From NCBI GenBank assembly GCA_030015575.1, contig JASDDO010000001.1:510441772-510505771 (forward strand): a stretch of DNA of 64,000 nucleotides, read 5' to 3'. The translations under genes were made by a program, and so were the position numbers. This DNA is from Agapanthus africanus (lineage: Eukaryota; Streptophyta; Magnoliopsida; Asparagales; Amaryllidaceae). The notes below the pieces were generated by a model, which did not search any database, was not told where the DNA came from, and was given only the letters and a program-made list of their open reading frames with translations. Positions 1 through 10,290 of this stretch are shown in pieces (within the stretch, counting starts at the first letter, position 1; each line of letters begins with the position of its first letter).

Positions 1-1
1 T

Positions 2-3000
2 GTGTTCGTAATCGAAAATTGTCTTTCAGTAAACTCTACTTCATGGGTACTTGATACCGGTTCTGGTTCTCACATCTGTAATTCTTTGCAGGATCTGAGA
101 AATAGTAGAGTACTGGGGGCAGGTGATATGACTCTCCGGATGGGCAATGGAATGCATGTAGATGCAGTTGCAATAGGGGAATATCACCTAGGGTTGAATA
201 GTGGAAACATTTTGGTATTGTATAACTGTTTTTGTATTCCCAGTATGTTGTGTAATATTATATCAGTATCTTTATTGTCTAATAAAGGATATAATTTTGT
301 GCTTGAAAGAAATGTCATGAACATTCTCCTAAATCAAGAACTGATTGGGTTTGGCACACTGGAAAACGGAATATACATACTTAATCAACCACAAATTTTC
401 AATATTCAAAACACACGTAAAAGAAAGGCTCCAGATTCAAATCAAGCCTTCCTATGGCATTGTAGACTTGGTCATATAAATGAAACAAGGTTGACTAAGT
501 TACATAAAGATGGATATCTAGATTCGTTTGAATATTCATCATATGCAACTTGTCAATCATGTATCAAAGGAAAAATGACCAAATCTCCGTTCACCGGACA
601 CGGAGAAAGAGCCACCGAACTCTTGGGACTAGTACACAGTGATGTATGTGGTCCGATGTCTATACATGCACGAAGTGGTCACTCCTACTTCATCACTTTT
701 ACTGATGACTTCTCTAGGTATGGACATGTGTTCTTAATAAAGCATAAATCCGAGGCTTTTGAGAAGTTTAAGGAGTATAAAAATGAAGTAGAGAAACAAA
801 CTGGTAAAAGCATCAAGACACTTCGATCTGATCGAGGTGGAGAATACTTAAGTACCAGTTTCCTTGAATACTTGAAAGCAAATGGAATACTCTCTCAGCT
901 TACTCCTCCTTATACACCTCAGCATAATGGTGTATCAGAAAGAAGGAATCGCACGCTCTTAGATATGGTGCGATCAATGATGAGTAGTGCTGAGTTGCCA
1001 CTTTCCTTCTGGGGATTTGCTCTAGAATCAGCCGCATATCTATTAAATAGAGTTCCAACTAAATCTGTACCTACCACTCCATATGAAATGTGGTGTGGGA
1101 AGAGACCATATCTCAAGTATATAAAGATATGGGGGTGTCCGGTATATGTCAAAAAGCATAATCCGGACAAGCTCGAGGCACGATCGGTTTTGTGCAAGTT
1201 TGTAGGATACCCCAAGCATTCAAGGGGGTACATGGTCTACCACACTGAAGAACAAAAGGTGTTTGTCGCTCGTCACATTGTATTCTTAGAAAGCGAATTT
1301 CTTGCAAAAGAAATTAGTGGGAGCGCGGTAGAACTGGAAGAAATTCCAGAACCTCAAACTGCAACCGAGGACTTAGAAGAATCTCAGATTTCAATAGAAC
1401 ATGACGAACCAACGCCACTCCGCAGATCTAGTAGGTTTTCTCATCCTCCTGAAAGATACTATGGTTTCCTTCTTGATGGGGATCGAGAGGATTGCATCAT
1501 CGATGATGATGAGCCTACTAGTTTTCAGCAGGCTATCACAAGTAGCGACTCAGTAAAGTGGCTGGATGCCATGAGATCCGAAATGGAATCCATGTATACC
1601 AATAAAGTATGGACTTTAGAAGTTGCTCCTCCTGGGGTAAAACCAGTTGGGTGCAAATGGATCTTCAAAAAGAAGATTGGTACATTTGGACAAGTGGAAA
1701 CGTACAAAGCTAGACTAGTAGCAAAAGGTTTTCGTCAAAGACCAGGATTGGACTACGATGAAACTTTTTCGCCAGTAGCTATGATTAAATCCATTCGGAT
1801 CATGCTTGCCATTGCTGCCTTCCATGACTATGAAATCTGGCAAATGGATGTAAAAACAGCTTTTCTAAATGGACATCTAGAAGAGAGTGTTTACATGGAT
1901 CAACCAGAAGGTTTCATAGACAGTGGGAGCAGCGGAAGAGTGTGCAAATTGCTTAAATCCATTTATGGGTTAAAGCAAGCATCGCGGAGTTGGAACATCT
2001 GCTTTGATGAAACAGTCAAGGAATTTGACTTTATCAAAAATGTAGATGAACCATGTGTTTATAAGAAGATTGTAGAAGGAGCAGTAGTCTTTCTCGTTTT
2101 GTACGTCGACGACATACTACTGATAGGGAATGATATCCCTATACTACAGTCAGTGAAGCTCTTCTTGTCACAGAAATTCTCTATGAAAGACTTGGGAGAT
2201 GCATCATACATTCTGGGCATAAAGATCTATCGTGATAGATCTAATAGAATATTGGGACTTTCACAGTCCAGGTATATAGACACTATACTAAAGAGATTTA
2301 GTATGGAAGATTCCAAGCGCGGCAATATGCCCGCTTGTCACGGAATCACCCTCTCCAAAGAGATGTCTCCAAAGACTGATGAAGAGAGGGCTCGCATGAG
2401 CATTATACCCTACGCTTCGGCGGTAGGATCAATAATGTATGCGATGTTATGTACCAGACCAGATGTAGCTTACGCACTTAGTGTGGTAAGCAGGTACCAA
2501 TCGGACCCAGGTGAGAAACATTGGACAGCAGTGAAGAACATTCTCAAGTATCTGAGAAGGACTAAGGAGATGTTCTTGATTTACGGCAATAAGGACCTCC
2601 AGGTAGAGGCCTTTACCGACTCCGGCTTCCAAAGTGACAAGGATGATTCTAAATCTATTTCGGGTTTTGTGTTTACCCTCAATGGAGGGGCGGTAAGTTG
2701 GAAGAGTTCCAAACAAGATACCGTCGCAGACTCAACTATGGAGGCTGAGTATATAGCTGCTAGTGAAGCCGCAAAAGAGGCTGTCTGGATAAGGAAGTTC
2801 ATTTCTGAACTTCAGGTGGTTCCGTCCATTGCCAATCCAATACCGTTGTATTGCGATAACAATGGCGCTGTAGCTTTAGCGAAGGAACCAAGGTCCCATC
2901 AGAAATCCAGGCATATCTTAAGGCGGTTTCACCTGATCAGGAAGATCGTGGATCGTCGGGAGATCGAGATACGGAGAGTAGATACAAAAGACAACACGGC

Positions 3001-3091
3001 AGATCCATTCACCAAGGCCATTCCTCAAGTACAGTTCGAGAGGCTTTTTGAGATGTTGGGCATGCGGTACGCAAGCAACTGGATCTGGTAG
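2..3091 (+). CDS. pol: Copia pol polyprotein (protease-integrase-RT-RNase H), partial at left edge
   Basis: A 1029-codon open frame runs in from the left edge and ends at the stop before the 3' LTR. It encodes the enzymes that cut the polyprotein, copy the RNA and integrate the DNA. Visible domains (approximate residue in this frame): aspartic protease LDTGSGSH near 17; integrase zinc region HCRLGH near 153 and CQSC near 185; integrase core with HSDVCGP near 212 and RSDRGGEYLS near 275; QHNGVSERRNRTLLDMV near 305; reverse transcriptase with KARLVAKGF, MDVKTAFLNG, GLKQASRSWN and the catalytic YVDD near 701; RNase H with TDSGF near 870 and TMEAEY near 912; tail DNTADPFTKAI. Copia elements normally carry gag and pol in one frame, so gag should continue leftwards. 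The same domains, about as long, occur in Cop-K. I see no break in this part. Confidence 0.96.
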   Translation: MFVIENCLSVNSTSWVLDTGSGSHICNSLQDLRNSRVLGAGDMTLRMGNGMHVDAVAIGEYHLGLNSGNILVLYNCFCIPSMLCNIISVSLLSNKGYNFVLERNVMNILLNQELIGFGTLENGIYILNQPQIFNIQNTRKRKAPDSNQAFLWHCRLGHINETRLTKLHKDGYLDSFEYSSYATCQSCIKGKMTKSPFTGHGERATELLGLVHSDVCGPMSIHARSGHSYFITFTDDFSRYGHVFLIKHKSEAFEKFKEYKNEVEKQTGKSIKTLRSDRGGEYLSTSFLEYLKANGILSQLTPPYTPQHNGVSERRNRTLLDMVRSMMSSAELPLSFWGFALESAAYLLNRVPTKSVPTTPYEMWCGKRPYLKYIKIWGCPVYVKKHNPDKLEARSVLCKFVGYPKHSRGYMVYHTEEQKVFVARHIVFLESEFLAKEISGSAVELEEIPEPQTATEDLEESQISIEHDEPTPLRRSSRFSHPPERYYGFLLDGDREDCIIDDDEPTSFQQAITSSDSVKWLDAMRSEMESMYTNKVWTLEVAPPGVKPVGCKWIFKKKIGTFGQVETYKARLVAKGFRQRPGLDYDETFSPVAMIKSIRIMLAIAAFHDYEIWQMDVKTAFLNGHLEESVYMDQPEGFIDSGSSGRVCKLLKSIYGLKQASRSWNICFDETVKEFDFIKNVDEPCVYKKIVEGAVVFLVLYVDDILLIGNDIPILQSVKLFLSQKFSMKDLGDASYILGIKIYRDRSNRILGLSQSRYIDTILKRFSMEDSKRGNMPACHGITLSKEMSPKTDEERARMSIIPYASAVGSIMYAMLCTRPDVAYALSVVSRYQSDPGEKHWTAVKNILKYLRRTKEMFLIYGNKDLQVEAFTDSGFQSDKDDSKSISGFVFTLNGGAVSWKSSKQDTVADSTMEAEYIAASEAAKEAVWIRKFISELQVVPSIANPIPLYCDNNGAVALAKEPRSHQKSRHILRRFHLIRKIVDRREIEIRRVDTKDNTADPFTKAIPQVQFERLFEMLGMRYASNWIW

Positions 3092-3132
3092 AGACAGTGG
3101 GTACTCATTGCGCCAATTATAGGCCTTAGTGC

Positions 3133-3143
3133 AAGTGGGAGAT
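3133..3143 (+). other. Polypurine tract of Cop-A
   Basis: AAGTGGGAGAT lies directly before the LTR start TGTTGG. It is the plus-strand DNA primer site in this family; the same AAGTGGGAGAT sits before the LTRs of Cop-C (7833-7843) and, on the minus strand, Cop-J (39806-39816). Confidence 0.85.
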
Positions 3144-5053
3144 TGTTGGATATATATGCCCTAGAGGCCTACATTGTATAGGATGCTTGGGATATGTATG
3201 TACATGACAGTCTTGCTTGATATGATAGTACGCTATTTGGTTTGACTTTGTCTTAACGTATTATATATATATGTTGATAAAGCCCATAGGGTGTTTGTCT
3301 GACTACCGGCGTTGTGATGGCAGTCATACTAGTGGGAGCTGGATAGTCAATAGGCACACCCTTAGATGTCCCTGGTCGCAGGAGTATCGAGATTGGGCAT
3401 CGATACTCCGGAGTAGACTAGTGTATACATATCTAGACCCTGACGAGGGGCGATGGATTGGTCCCGCAACCATTGGTGGAGTTCACCTAAGATTGTATAC
3501 AGATGCTCACTGGGTGTGAGTACACCGGACAGGACTCGCCGAGAACTGACTGGATGGTATTATACCTAACGTCAGATAGCAGTTCTCAGGTGACATGTGT
3601 GCAGGTAGTCCGTTGACTTAAGGTCATCATTTGTCTCGTGTGAGTTCCCACTGTGCTTTGATTGTTACCCTACCACGGCTCAAAGGAGTCGTGCAAACAG
3701 GTTTCAGTTGGGCACAGTCCCGAGCCACGTGGAGGCAGTGAGCGACTGTTAGGGATTCGTCTCTCCCGGTATAGGGAGTTGATATCGCACAGTGGTCGTT
3801 TGGTCATTACCATAAGTCCCTGGCCAGGGCTGATTGAGAATTACTGATAGGTTGATCAGTAGATTCTCGGATGGTGATGAAGCCATACCGACACGACTTG
3901 TACGGTTATTAGGGGTCTGACGTCCACCACCTCCCTAGACCATACATGCGATACTCTTAGGCGAACAGACCGGACTGCGCGGATATTGTCACAGACAGGC
4001 TCAGTAGGATTTCAGATGGGTTACCTCATCAGCTTTCTTATCGACAACTACCTGGGGACCGTTACGTACAGCTAGTGCCGCTTGCGGTCTGTGGTTAAAC
4101 CCACTGCCAGCGTAGTAGTCGAGTCTTTAGAGTCCCACACAGAGATTCCCAAACCCAGGCGAAAAGATATAGAGGTCGTATGGTTTTACGACAAAGGTTC
4201 GGACGCATACGTGTTTGAACGCACGTGCGACATTCGAACAGTTTTTACTAGCCGGCTTTGGTTTAAGCCAGATTCTAGTATCAGGTTATTGGATTTATAC
4301 AGTCTAAAGTTTTTCCGTGTTTTCACGGATCAGAGGGGCGTTCCCGTAATTTTAGGAGAAGCTTCTAGAAGGATGTGACATAAAGAGAGAGGTGGCATTT
4401 TCATTTAATGTTTAAGTGACTCATTGTGAGTGATTCATCATATCATTTATTGCATCATTAATTGCTTAATGACTCATATGATGAATCACCCACTTGATTA
4501 AATGAAACATGATGAATATTCACTTATTATTCATTTATCTTTTATTTCATTATGTTTCATATATATCAAGTGAGAAACATTTATTCATAGAATAATATCA
4601 TTATCATCTTCTCACTCTCTCTCTTCAAGTTCTCTCTCCTTCACCAAAGCCTAATCCTACCCCTCATGAGTTGAGAACAAGGATTAGGAAAGACTAATTA
4701 CTCCATAACCTATCTCTACATCATCTTAGCAACTCTATTTAGCAACTAGAGAAACTAAGTAACCTCAAGTTTAGAGGTTATAGCTTGGATTAGGGTTCTC
4801 GGGTGGATCATCTATCACGGGAGAAAGCCGAAGAGGACGTGGAGATCCAAAGAGGCCATAGACAACATCAAGACGAAGGACTAGAACCGTTTGGTATAAT
4901 TCCTTCGCATAGTAGATTAAAACTCTAAAGCTTTCGTTTAAAACTTGTATAGCAAACGATTCGTACGGTTAATCGATGTTTGATCATAGAACTTAATTGT
5001 TTTTCATATTTCCGCCTCCCCACAAGTATTGGGGTGTTGAACATCGACTTACA
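3144..5053 (+). repeat. Cop-A 3' LTR (1910 bp)
   Basis: The LTR starts TGTTGGATATATATGCCC after the polypurine tract and ends CATCGACTTACA. The same ending in Cop-K is followed by a primer binding site, which fixes the boundary. It aligns along its length with the Cop-K 5' LTR (57122-59012). It contains a conserved stem-loop at 3541-3587 (arms GAGAACTG and CAGTTCTC) with the palindrome GGTATTATACC in its loop. The small ORFs inside it are not genes. Confidence 0.93.
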
Positions 5054-5825
5054 GATAACACTGGAAACCTACCAGTATATCTCGCTTGCCCTGGCCAGGG
5101 ACTACTCGTGTAATGGCTCTCCTAGACACAGCGCGATGTCAACCCCCAATACCGGAAGAGACGAATCCTGTCTAACCGTCACTGCCTCCAAGTGCTTCGG
5201 GACTGCACCCAACCACCACCTGTTTGCACGACTCCTTTGAGCCGTGGTAGGGTAGTGATCAAAGTGCAGTGGGAACACACTCGAGGCGAAGTGTCAGTGT
5301 CAAGTCAGCGGACTAAGCTGTACTCATGTCACCTGGGAACTGATAACTGACGATAGGTATAATACCAACCTGTCAGTTCCCGACGAGTCCTGTCCAGTGT
5401 ACTCGTAACCCAACGAGCACCCGTATACTATCTCCAGTACGACGTACTGATGGCTGTGGGACAGACCATCTCCCACACTGGGATGAGAAGCGCATACGCT
5501 AGTCTACTCCGGAGTATCGATGCCCTGTCTCGATAGTCCTACGACTAGGGACCTGTATAAGGATGTGCCTATAGATTACCCAGCCCCCACTAGTGTGACT
5601 GCCATCACAACGCTGGTAATCAAGCAAAGATCCTAAGGGCTCCACTAATGCGTATAAGTGATATACTGAAATAAACACAAGTACACATTGAAGTAGAAAC
5701 AAACCAAGTAGCATACTACTATATTGAGCAAGATTGTTTATACAAGGTGAATATCCCAAGCTTCCATCAAGTAATATACAAACTAGTATGATACAGTAAT
5801 GGCCTCTAGGGCATATACACTAACA
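5054..5825 (-). repeat. Cop-B: copia LTR fragment, inverted
   Basis: Read on the minus strand from 5825 this starts TGTTAGTGTATATGCCC and matches the first 750 or so bases of the Cop-K 5' LTR, including the GGAACTG..CAGTTCC stem-loop. It stops at 5054, exactly where the Cop-A LTR ends, because Cop-A was inserted into it; the rest should lie left of Cop-A. At 5826 the sequence switches into Cop-C integrase-type sequence, so Cop-B (element or solo LTR) was itself inserted into Cop-C. The expected target duplication starts ATACA at 5826. Confidence 0.88.
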
Positions 5826-5830
5826 ATACA

Positions 5831-7790
5831 TGCTGATATATGAAGGTCCCCTGTCTACATATGCCAAGACCGGTTCTTTATACTTCATTACATTCTCTGA
5901 TGATCTCTCAAGATTCAGACATATGTTCCTGTTGAAACACAAGTCCGAAGCTTTTGAGATATTCACAGAATATAAGTTAGAAGTAGAGAACCAAAAACGG
6001 GTATAAGTATTATGTCCTTTGATGAGATCAAGGAGGAGAATACTTGACCACAGAATTCCTGGACTATTCTAAAGGAGAATGAGATTCTCTCTCAGCATTA
6101 CTCCTTCGAATGCACCACAGCACGTCGGTGTATCGGGGCGGAGAAATAGCACCCTATGTGATATGGTGTGCTCTATGATGAGTACTACTGAATTTCCTAT
6201 TTCCTTTTGGGAGTTATGCACTTGAGAAGCTGCATACCTATTGAATAGGGTTCAAATCAAATCAGTTACCTACCACTTCATATGTGATATGGAAAGGGAA
6301 GAGCCCATATCTTAAGTTAGTTAAGATTTGGGGCTGTCCGGCCTATGTCTAAAAGGCAAAATCCGGACAAGCTCGAGGCAAGGTCTGTTATGTAGAACTG
6401 GAATGGTTCCAGCTATACAAACTACAGCTGATGATTTGGTAGAACCAAAGGATTCAATAGTTTCCAACTAACCTCAGCCTCTCCGCCGATCTAGCAGGGT
6501 TCCTCACCCACCTAAGAGATACTTCGGTTTCTTTATGACAGTGGGAGCGAGGATTGCATCATGAGATGATGACCCAACTAGTTTCGAGCTGGCCATCAGG
6601 AGTAGGACTCTGTAAGAATGGCTGGATGCTTAGCGATCTGAGATGGAATCCTTATACACCAACAAAGTATGGACTTTGGTTGCTTTATCTGAAGGGTTAA
6701 ATCCCCATCAGGAGCAAGTATATCTTGAGAAGATTACTTGGTGTACATGGAAAAGTTGAGACTTTCAAAGCTAGACTTGTTAAAGGTTTGCATCATAGAC
6801 CAGGTATGGATTATGTTGAAACCTTTTCTAAGAATCTATGCTTAAGTTCATCCAGATCCTACTTGCCACGGCTAGATACCATGACTACGATATCTGGTGG
6901 TTGGGTGTCATGACTGCTTTTCTAAGTGATGTTTTAGAAAATAGCGTCTATAAGTACACAGCCAGAGGGCTTCATAGACAGTGGGAGCAGCGGAAACGTG
7001 AGCAAGATGTTTTATATGATAAAGCAGGCATCGCGGAGTTGGAACATCTGTTTTAATGTGGTAGTCAAAGAGTTTGACTTCATCAAAATAGTAGATGAAC
7101 CTTGTATATACAAAAAGGTAGTAGAGAGTATGGTGGTGATCCTCGTAGAGTACGTGGATGATATACTCTTGATACGGAAGGAGTTTCCTATGCTACGCTC
7201 GGTTAATCTCCGCTTATCATAAAGATTCTCCAAATATGATCAAAATGATACCTCCTAAATCCTGGGTTTTGGATCTATGAGATAGATCTAATTGGATGTT
7301 AGGACACTCACTAGTTGTAGTGAGATGGTATCAATCGATCCTGAGGAGAATCACTGGAAAAGTTCCAGGGTGATAAGGACGACTGAATGTCAGTCGCAGG
7401 CATTGTCTTTGCCCTCAGTGGAGGGACGGTATGTTGGAAGAGTTCCAAGCTAGATACCGTGACATACTAGACGATTAAAGGCAAGATACATCGTTACCAA
7501 ACATACTACCAAAGAGGCAGTCTGGATATATATAAGTTCATAAGATGAACTTCGTTCCTACCATTGTATGACAATGGAGTTGTGGCTTTAGCCAAGGAAC
7601 AACCGTCCCAACAGAAATCCAGATATAATTCTTAGGCAGTATCACCTGATCATGGAGATGGTTGATCTCCAGGGAGATCGAGGTTAGGAGAGTAGACACA
7701 GAGGACAACAGCGCGGATCCACTCACAAAGGCCTTTTTCCCAGTAGAGACTTTTATGGGATGGTTGAGTATGAGATACTTCAACCGCAGC
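5831..7790 (+). pseudogene. Decayed copia integrase-RT-RNase H region of Cop-C
   Basis: Short stretches still read as copia pol. Integrase-core-like sequence lies near 5850-6240, the integrase C-terminal region near 6290-6390, the linker with LRRSSR..PPERYF style near 6480-6540, and reverse transcriptase near 6640-7230, including KARLV, a GxxQASRSWN block near 7020-7050 and EYVDDILL near 7147-7170. RNase H remnants run to about 7770. The order matches Cop-A. The region is non-coding today. Its closest relative in the window is the minus-strand region of Cop-J (39817-42600), which shares much of its pattern of decay. Confidence 0.85.
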
Positions 7791-7843
7791 TAATTGTTGG
7801 GTATGCGATACCACAACAGATGGCCCTAGTACAAGTGGGAGAT

Positions 7844-10014
7844 TGTTAGTTATATGTATGCCCTAGAGGCCATTACTGTACATACGATGTATATTGTAGT
7901 GGATGCTAGGACATATATAGAGAGGACTTTCTTGCTCGACATGATAGTATGCTATCTGGTTGTACTTTATCTTAACATGTACTCTGATTGTCTCTATATT
8001 ACATGTTGATAAAGCCCTTAGGATATGTACTCGACTACTGGGACTATGATGAGATCATACTAGTGGGGCCACGGTAGTCGACGAGTACATCCTATAACTG
8101 TTCTTAGTCGAGGGTGTATCGAGACAGGGCATCGATACACCAGAGTAGACTAGCGTATACACATCTTGACCCATATGATGGGCGATGGATGATCCCACAT
8201 CCATCGGTGTTTGACATCAAGGATGGTGTACGGGTGCTCAGTGGAGACTGGGTACACTGGACAGACTCGCCGAGAACTCCCAGATGGTATTATACCTCAC
8301 GTCAGATGGCAGTTCTCCGGTGACACTGGTACAGAGTAGTTTGTTGACCCGAGATCGTCATAGAGTCTTGTGTGATTCCCACTGTGCTTTGATTTCCATC
8401 ATACCACGTCCAAGAGGGCGTGCAAAAAGGTGGCTTTTGGGTACAGTCCCGAATCACATGGAGGCAATGAGCGATAGGAGGGGATTCGTCTCTCCCGGTA
8501 TAGGGAGTTGATGTTGTGTTGTGTTCGATTGGCTATAACCGGAAATCCCTGGCCAGGGTTGTTGAGATTTACTGGTAAGTGTTATCAGTAGTTTCTCGAA
8601 CTGTTATAGACCTCATATCGACACGACTTATCGAGCTACTGGGGTCTGACGTTTACCACCCTTAGGCGAGATATGCAACATATCAGACGACGAGACCGGA
8701 CTGTACGGGAGTGTTACTGTTTGGATTCACAGGAGAATATACAGGCTTGCTTGTTAATCTTCTGAGCGCTCAATACCTGGGTAGCTGTTACGTTTAGCTG
8801 ACCGCTTGCAGCTTGTGGGTGTTTGATTTGATTATCACCTACTGCCGGCGTATTGACGATTCTTTAGAGTCCTACACAGAGGTTTCTTGACTCAGGAAAA
8901 ACGGAGTAGGGGGGTACATATGTGATATGTGCGGGACCGAGGATAATACGATATGAGATACCGTATTCTATTCTCGCGATATTTGATATCAGCCGGGTCA
9001 TCGGATCAAGTGTTGATTCGATGAATCGGTACGGATAAATATTAGTCGGTTATATGCGATATAGCCGGATTGTCGGATCAAGTGTTGATTCGATAATTTA
9101 ATGTATAATAATATATATGATATATTAAATTACATTAACTAATATTAGCTCACTAAAAGATTCTTTTTCTCACTCGGGTAATACATTGATATATATGCGA
9201 TATATGTTAATTGTATTATTTTATTTTGTTACGATAATTATTATATATGTGATATATAATATTGTAACATGATATGATAACTAATGCAACTTGTTTAGTG
9301 GAGTTTAAACATGATTAGGGTTTGGATTAGGGTTAAGCTTTCTAGATGATTCTAGAAGGTTTTGGTTTTGTTTTGTGAAAGATATTTTCAAGTGACTCAT
9401 GCTTTAACCCAACCCAAACCCTAACCCTAGTTAATTCTCTACATGAGTTTAGTTGACCATGGTTGCATTATTTATCATATTAATTCTTTCTATTCATCAC
9501 AAAAGGATAATTGATTTATTATTCATCTTCTTCTTCCTTCATTCTTTCATGAAAAAGCTTTCTAGATTTTTTCTAAGTGATGAATAAATATGAGAAAAAG
9601 ATAAATAAAGAGAGCAAAAATCCTACTTCATCATCCTCATCTTCCCTTGCCCTTTAGATGAGGGTGTTCACATCATTTCATGAGTGTTAGCTTGTGTTAA
9701 CGAAACTTCAAGGTAGATCATCTTTGTATCGAAGATCGGAAGCAAATGTTGCATCTTTCTCTTTGTGGAACCTCTCGAGAGTCCGGAACCCGCTGATCGC
9801 AGCGAAGGGACCACAACACGGAGCATATGAAGTGAAGGACCGAATCTACAAAGGTTGTAATCCCTCTCACTTAGTGTTAAAGAGTTTAACATATTTGTTT
9901 TCGCCTAATCTCTAGTTTAAATATCCGTATTCGGGTTGTTCGGCACGGCTAATTTTTTAATCGGGCATGGTTGATGCCTCGTAGACCCTTGTACGCGTGC
10001 ATAGCAACCCTACA
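7844..10014 (+). repeat. Cop-C 3' LTR (2171 bp)
   Basis: It begins TGTTAGTTATATG after the polypurine tract AAGTGGGAGAT (7833-7843) and ends AGCAACCCTACA at 10014, the ending also seen in the Cop-J LTRs. It is collinear with them, including the hairpin around GAGAACT..AGTTCTC near 8270-8318. Small ORFs inside are chance. Confidence 0.9.
9001..9094 (+). repeat. Direct repeat pair inside the Cop-C LTR
   Basis: A 22-bp unit containing GATCAAGTGTTGATTCGAT occurs identically at 9001-9022 and 9073-9094, 72 bp apart. The unit holds a small inverted repeat (ATCAA..TTGAT). A related doubled arrangement is visible on the minus strand in the Cop-J LTRs near 38530-38640 and 46720-46830. It may be a transcription-factor or promoter motif pair; function unknown. 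Confidence 0.7.
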
Positions 10015-10290
10015 CGTTCAATTCGCCCAAATCCTAGTATCAGAATCAAAGGAATAGGAAAGGATAAACAATAAGGAACCAAAAAGATTTCAAGCCGAGA
10101 TGCAAAGTTGTTTGCATATCGTCAAGACAAAGTGTCAATATAAAGATAAGATTCAAGAATCACGACAACAATGTGGCAGCACAAGTTCCTAATTACGGGT
10201 TTTCTGATTCGTGTATTAGGTCCAATACCCAACTAAAAAAGAATCAAACCCGATTAACCTAAATCCTACGCTCTGATACCAAACAAATCC
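10015..10290 (-). mobile_element. Gyp-D internal stub with primer binding site
   Basis: These 276 bp are the start of the internal region of a minus-strand Ty3/gypsy element, between its 5' LTR (from 10291) and the Cop-C insertion. The primer binding site TGGTATCAGAGC lies on the minus strand at 10270-10281, nine bases from the LTR end. There is no coding sequence in the stub; the body should continue left of the window. Confidence 0.8.

Larger units (their letters stand above)
1..5053 (+). mobile_element. Cop-A: Ty1/copia element (Tork/Angela/Bianca-like), 3' part
   Basis: This is the right-hand part of a Ty1/copia element: an open pol frame, a polypurine tract and a complete 3' LTR. Its 5' LTR, leader and gag lie left of the window. 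The domain order protease, integrase, reverse transcriptase, RNase H (integrase before RT) defines Ty1/copia. It was inserted into the minus-strand LTR of Cop-B, whose remainder resumes at 5054; the five bases 5054-5058 (GATAA) should be one copy of the target duplication. The visible part looks whole, with no break seen, so it is probably one of the youngest layers here. Clade assignment rests on LTR start and protein style and is less certain than the superfamily. Confidence 0.93.
5826..10014 (+). mobile_element. Cop-C: old Ty1/copia element, 3' part
   Basis: This is a decayed copia body from within the integrase region to the polypurine tract, followed by a full 3' LTR. It belongs to the same subfamily as Cop-J: LTR start TGTTAGTTATATGTATGCCC, LTR about 2.2 kb, and a coding region eroded in the same pattern. 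Its left portion is separated from it by Cop-B and Cop-A and lies outside the window. On the right it ends at 10014 inside Gyp-D; CGTTC at 10015-10019 should be the target duplication. It is broken in many places (well over ten). Confidence 0.9.

Noticed and set aside
10035-10046. A primer-site-like sequence (TAGTATCAGAAT) 20 bp after the Cop-C LTR
   Set aside because: The LTR at 7844-10014 is preceded by pol and a polypurine tract, so it is a 3' LTR. The spacing is wrong for a primer site, and the sequence belongs to the Gyp-D stub.
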